From contig DGRV01000002.1 of the NCBI GenBank assembly GCA_002391225.1, positions 1 to 13,932 on the forward strand: a DNA stretch of 13,932 nt. The letters run 5' to 3'. Below, piece after piece: positions 11,826 to 13,932 of this stretch (position 1 is the stretch's first letter; each line of letters starts with the position of its first letter). A program made the position numbers and the translations under genes. Source of the DNA: Christensenella sp. UBA4379. Lineage in GTDB: Bacteria; Bacillota; Clostridia; Christensenellales; Aristaeellaceae. A model generated the notes under the pieces. It worked only from the letters and a program-made list of their open reading frames with translations. It had not been told where the DNA came from and did no database searches.

Positions 11826-13241
11826 TTACCAGCTGTCCACCCATTCGGAGTTCACCGTACCGCTGTCTTCCTCGCCGGTCCACCAGCTGTCCATGGGCGT
11901 TGGGTCCACCCATTCGGATATGGGTCCGTCCTGAACGGAAGGGTCGGTGTCGGGCACGTATTCCTCAATCACCGGGGCCGTCTCCGGTACGGTCACCGGA
12001 ACGGTCGCTTCCGGCATCTCGTAGCCGTCGTATTCCACCCAGGAGGAGTCCATTACGCCGTCCGGCACGGGAGTCGGCGTGGCGGAGCCTGCCCGGACGG
12101 TCCCGGTCATCGCTTCCACCACGGTGCCGCTGGAGCGGCCCGTCCCCGTCACCCGGACATAGAGCACGTGGCCTACATCCGTCGCCTGGACGGTATAGCG
12201 GTTGCCCGTCGTCAGCAGGACGTTGTCGTCCCGGTACCAGACCGCGGTATATTCCGCCGTGTTCGGCGCGACCACCACGGTGATCATTTCACCCACCACG
12301 GGGTTGTTGGTCGTCAGGCGGACGGAGGTAATGTCCCCGCCCGGCATCTGCCCGGAAGAACCGCCGTCGTACACGGGATCCACATAGACCGGCTCCTCCG
12401 TCGGATCCGGGAAGTAGATGGGATCATCGTTCCCGGGCACCACGGAAGGCCGCCTGGTGGTCACGTAGATGGACTGCACATAGCCTTCCAGCCCGTCCAC
12501 CAGGATCCTGGTCCAGCTGCCCTCCGTCCCCAGCACCGTCACTTTGGTGCCGACCGGGTAGGAGGCGATGTACTGGAAGTTCATGCTGGCGTCCCGCCTT
12601 AGGAAGATGTTCCGCCCGTTGTCCGTCGTCAGATAAGCCGTATAGCGGGTGGACGGACGCGGCGTCGGGGTCGGCCAATAGGGAGCGCTGGTCGGCACCG
12701 GATAATAAGAAGTGGTCAGGAACTGGCTCATCATGTAGCCTTCCTGGCTGCCGATCCGGATGTAGGACCAGCCGTTGTTGCTGCGCTTGAGCACCGTCAC
12801 CTTCCGGCCCACCGGGTAGAGGCCCAGGACGTTGTAGCTGTTGACCACCGGATTGCGGCGCAGACGGACGCCCTTGCCGTTGGCGCTGGTCACGTAGGCG
12901 GTATAATTCACGTCGTACCAGCTGCCGGAGGTGGGATAGGTCGGGTAGGTCGGGCTCACATAGCCGGGGGTGGAAGAACCGGAGATGGTCAGATACCTTT
13001 GGTCCATATACCCCAGGCGTTGGTCCGGCGTAACCACCTGGCACCAGCCGCCGGACTGGGACAGGATCGTGACCACCGTCCCCGTGGGATAGCTGGTGAT
13101 CACATAGGCCTGGTAGCTGGGCTGGGCCCTCAGGCGCAGCCAGCCGCCCCGCACCGTGCCGTAGACCGCCGCAGAGGCGGGCACGACCCAGATCAGGCAG
13201 ACCAGAATCACCGCAAGCATCAATGAAAATAATCTCTTCAT
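11826..13241 (-). CDS. Secreted protein with three SH3b domains, Ig-like domain and Trp-repeat acidic tail, 471 aa
   Basis: A signal peptide covers residues 1-24 (cleavage after PASA). Three bacterial SH3 (SH3b) repeats lie at about 26-87, 113-177 and 199-262. Each has the hallmark sequence of a variable start, LR or LRR with N/D/Q, then YPVGTKVTVL or a similar turn, a Trp, and GYM/GYV; these domains usually bind peptidoglycan peptides. Pro/Thr/Tyr-rich linkers join them. Residues of about 304-384 form an Ig-like module (TTNNPVVGEMITVVV to YVRVTG). The tail (385-471) is acidic with repeated S-x-W-V motifs. There is no LPXTG or membrane anchor, so it is likely exported and held by wall binding. 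No catalytic domain is present. The gene stands alone: own promoter at 13343-13371, terminator at 11777-11812. Confidence 0.85.
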   Translation of the reverse strand: MKRLFSLMLAVILVCLIWVVPASAAVYGTVRGGWLRLRAQPSYQAYVITSYPTGTVVTILSQSGGWCQVVTPDQRLGYMDQRYLTISGSSTPGYVSPTYPTYPTSGSWYDVNYTAYVTSANGKGVRLRRNPVVNSYNVLGLYPVGRKVTVLKRSNNGWSYIRIGSQEGYMMSQFLTTSYYPVPTSAPYWPTPTPRPSTRYTAYLTTDNGRNIFLRRDASMNFQYIASYPVGTKVTVLGTEGSWTRILVDGLEGYVQSIYVTTRRPSVVPGNDDPIYFPDPTEEPVYVDPVYDGGSSGQMPGGDITSVRLTTNNPVVGEMITVVVAPNTAEYTAVWYRDDNVLLTTGNRYTVQATDVGHVLYVRVTGTGRSSGTVVEAMTGTVRAGSATPTPVPDGVMDSSWVEYDGYEMPEATVPVTVPETAPVIEEYVPDTDPSVQDGPISEWVDPTPMDSWWTGEEDSGTVNSEWVDSW

Positions 13242-13342
13242 TTCTGAATGACCGCCGCCCGAAAAGCGCGGCGTTCCTCCTCCTCTTCAGGCAGCCGCTC
13301 ACCGGCTGAATCGGAACGGGCCTGAAGCTTTTTCCGGTTTTT

Positions 13343-13371
13343 ATTATACACGTTTTTTCCCGGTTTGTGGA
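13343..13371 (-). promoter_or_regulatory. Promoter of the SH3b gene
   Basis: On the minus strand TATAAT (13343-13348), preceded by TG, lies 17 bases from TCCACA (13366-13371), which matches TTGACA at 4 of 6 positions. The likely start near 13336 gives a leader of about 95 bases to the ATG at 13241. Confidence 0.6.
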
Positions 13372-13412
13372 GGGCTCCTTTCTAACATTTACATAAATCT
13401 TTTCAAAAAAAG

Positions 13413-13429
13413 CTCACAATTTGTTCACA
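13413..13429 (-). promoter_or_regulatory. Candidate response-regulator site, WalR-like direct repeat
   Basis: On the minus strand TGTGAA-CAAAT-TGTGAG is a 6-5-6 direct repeat with an 11-base period, the layout used by WalR-type OmpR-family regulators (consensus TGTWAH-N5-TGTWAH), differing by G at the W position. It lies about 42 bases upstream of the SH3b promoter's -35. Binding is an inference. Confidence 0.3.
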
Positions 13430-13441
13430 ATTGTAAATTCT

Positions 13442-13476
13442 GACAGAAAACGCCATGCCGGCGAACCGGCATGGCG
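13442..13476 (-). terminator. Intrinsic terminator of the pyruvate:ferredoxin oxidoreductase gene
   Basis: A perfect 11-base stem, CGCCATGCCGG (13451-13461) with CCGGCATGGCG (13466-13476), has a 4-base loop. On the minus strand it is followed by TTTTCTGTC, about 22 bases after the stop codon of the oxidoreductase. Confidence 0.85.
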
Positions 13477-13498
13477 TAAGAGGGTTGATTTAAAATTA

Positions 13499-13932
13499 TT
13501 ACTGAGCAGCCATCTTCTTGTAGGAAGCCATACGCTCCTTGGCGTCTTCTTCCTGCTGGACAAACAGCTTCGCAGCCGCATCCGGGAACTGCTGGGCCAG
13601 GGAGGTGTAACGGACTTCGCCCTTGAGGAACTCCTGATAATCGCCGGTGGGATCCTTGCTGTCGACGATCATCGGGTTCTTGCCGGCTTCCGCCAGTTCG
13701 GGGTTGTAGCGATACAGCTGCCAGTAGCCGCAGTCGACCGCCTTCTTGATTTCCGCCTGGGCCTTACCCATGCCGCCCTTGGCCTTGAGGCCGTGGTTGA
13801 TGCAAGGAGCGTAGGCGATGATCAGGGACGGGCCGTGATAGGCTTCCGCTTCGATCATGGCCTTCAGCACCTGAGCCGGGTTGGACATGGCGACCTGCGC
13901 CACGTACACATAGCCATAGCTCATGGCCATCA
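13499..13932 (-). CDS. nifJ: Pyruvate:ferredoxin (flavodoxin) oxidoreductase, C-terminal part (partial)
   Basis: The 144 visible codons are the C-terminal end of the homodimeric PFOR, which converts pyruvate and CoA to acetyl-CoA and CO2 while reducing ferredoxin, a central step of clostridial fermentation. Recognisable stretches are YGYVYVAQVAMSNPAQVLKA, GPSLIIAYAPCINHGL, VDCGYWQLYRYNPEL and EFLKGEVRYTSL, all typical of the end of the thiamine-diphosphate domain. The remaining roughly 1,000 residues, including the [4Fe-4S] and pyruvate-binding domains, lie beyond the right edge. The frame ends with tandem stops TAA TAA and a strong terminator. The protein supports an anaerobic, fermentative host. 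The name por is used as well as nifJ. Confidence 0.95.
   Translation of the reverse strand, partial: MAMSYGYVYVAQVAMSNPAQVLKAMIEAEAYHGPSLIIAYAPCINHGLKAKGGMGKAQAEIKKAVDCGYWQLYRYNPELAEAGKNPMIVDSKDPTGDYQEFLKGEVRYTSLAQQFPDAAAKLFVQQEEDAKERMASYKKMAAQ

Overview
The window looks like the chromosome of an anaerobic, G+C-rich Gram-positive bacterium of the Bacillota (Clostridia). The evidence is strong GGAGG-type ribosome sites, a pyruvate:ferredoxin oxidoreductase at the right edge, a secreted SH3b-repeat protein and a clostridial EndA-like nuclease. A more precise placement (for example a gut or rumen Christensenellales relative) would be a guess.

Positions 1 to about 3824 are one end of an integrated prophage or integrative element. 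A leftward run of small early genes (1-1350) faces a rightward run of repressor, secreted nuclease and tyrosine recombinase (1453-3729). A Cro/CI-like switch region lies between them. About 70 bases after the integrase there is a detached 3' end of a tRNA gene (probably tRNA-Leu) with its CCA end and a following terminator. This fixes the right-hand junction of the element with the chromosome. The intact tRNA and the rest of the element should lie to the left of the window.

From 3825 onward is ordinary chromosome. An XRE/TPR-like regulator overlaps the gene of an MFS exporter (4028-6392). A perfect hairpin separates this pair from a leftward five-gene operon (9281 down to 6446): two unrecognised small proteins, a DUF1905 protein, an HD-domain phosphohydrolase and a serine beta-lactamase-like hydrolase. 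A short divergent promoter region leads to a rightward alpha/beta hydrolase (9572-10570). Its end overlaps the end of a leftward acyltransferase-3 gene that seems to carry a one-base frameshift near its start. Next comes a secreted three-SH3b-domain protein (11826-13241), and at the right edge the C-terminal part of pyruvate:ferredoxin oxidoreductase.

I see no rRNA, CRISPR array, insertion sequence or wholly new multi-gene system. The most informative signals are the tRNA-derived attachment site, the nuclease cargo gene coupled to the repressor, heptad repeats that supply stop codons of element genes, and two probable early lesions in chromosomal genes: an acyltransferase frameshift and an in-frame stop ahead of the 9281 gene. 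No intergenic stretch exceeds 300 bases. The longest are 3730-4027 (attachment site, tRNA terminator, regulator promoter), 9282-9571 (divergent promoters) and 13242-13498 (SH3b promoter and oxidoreductase terminator).
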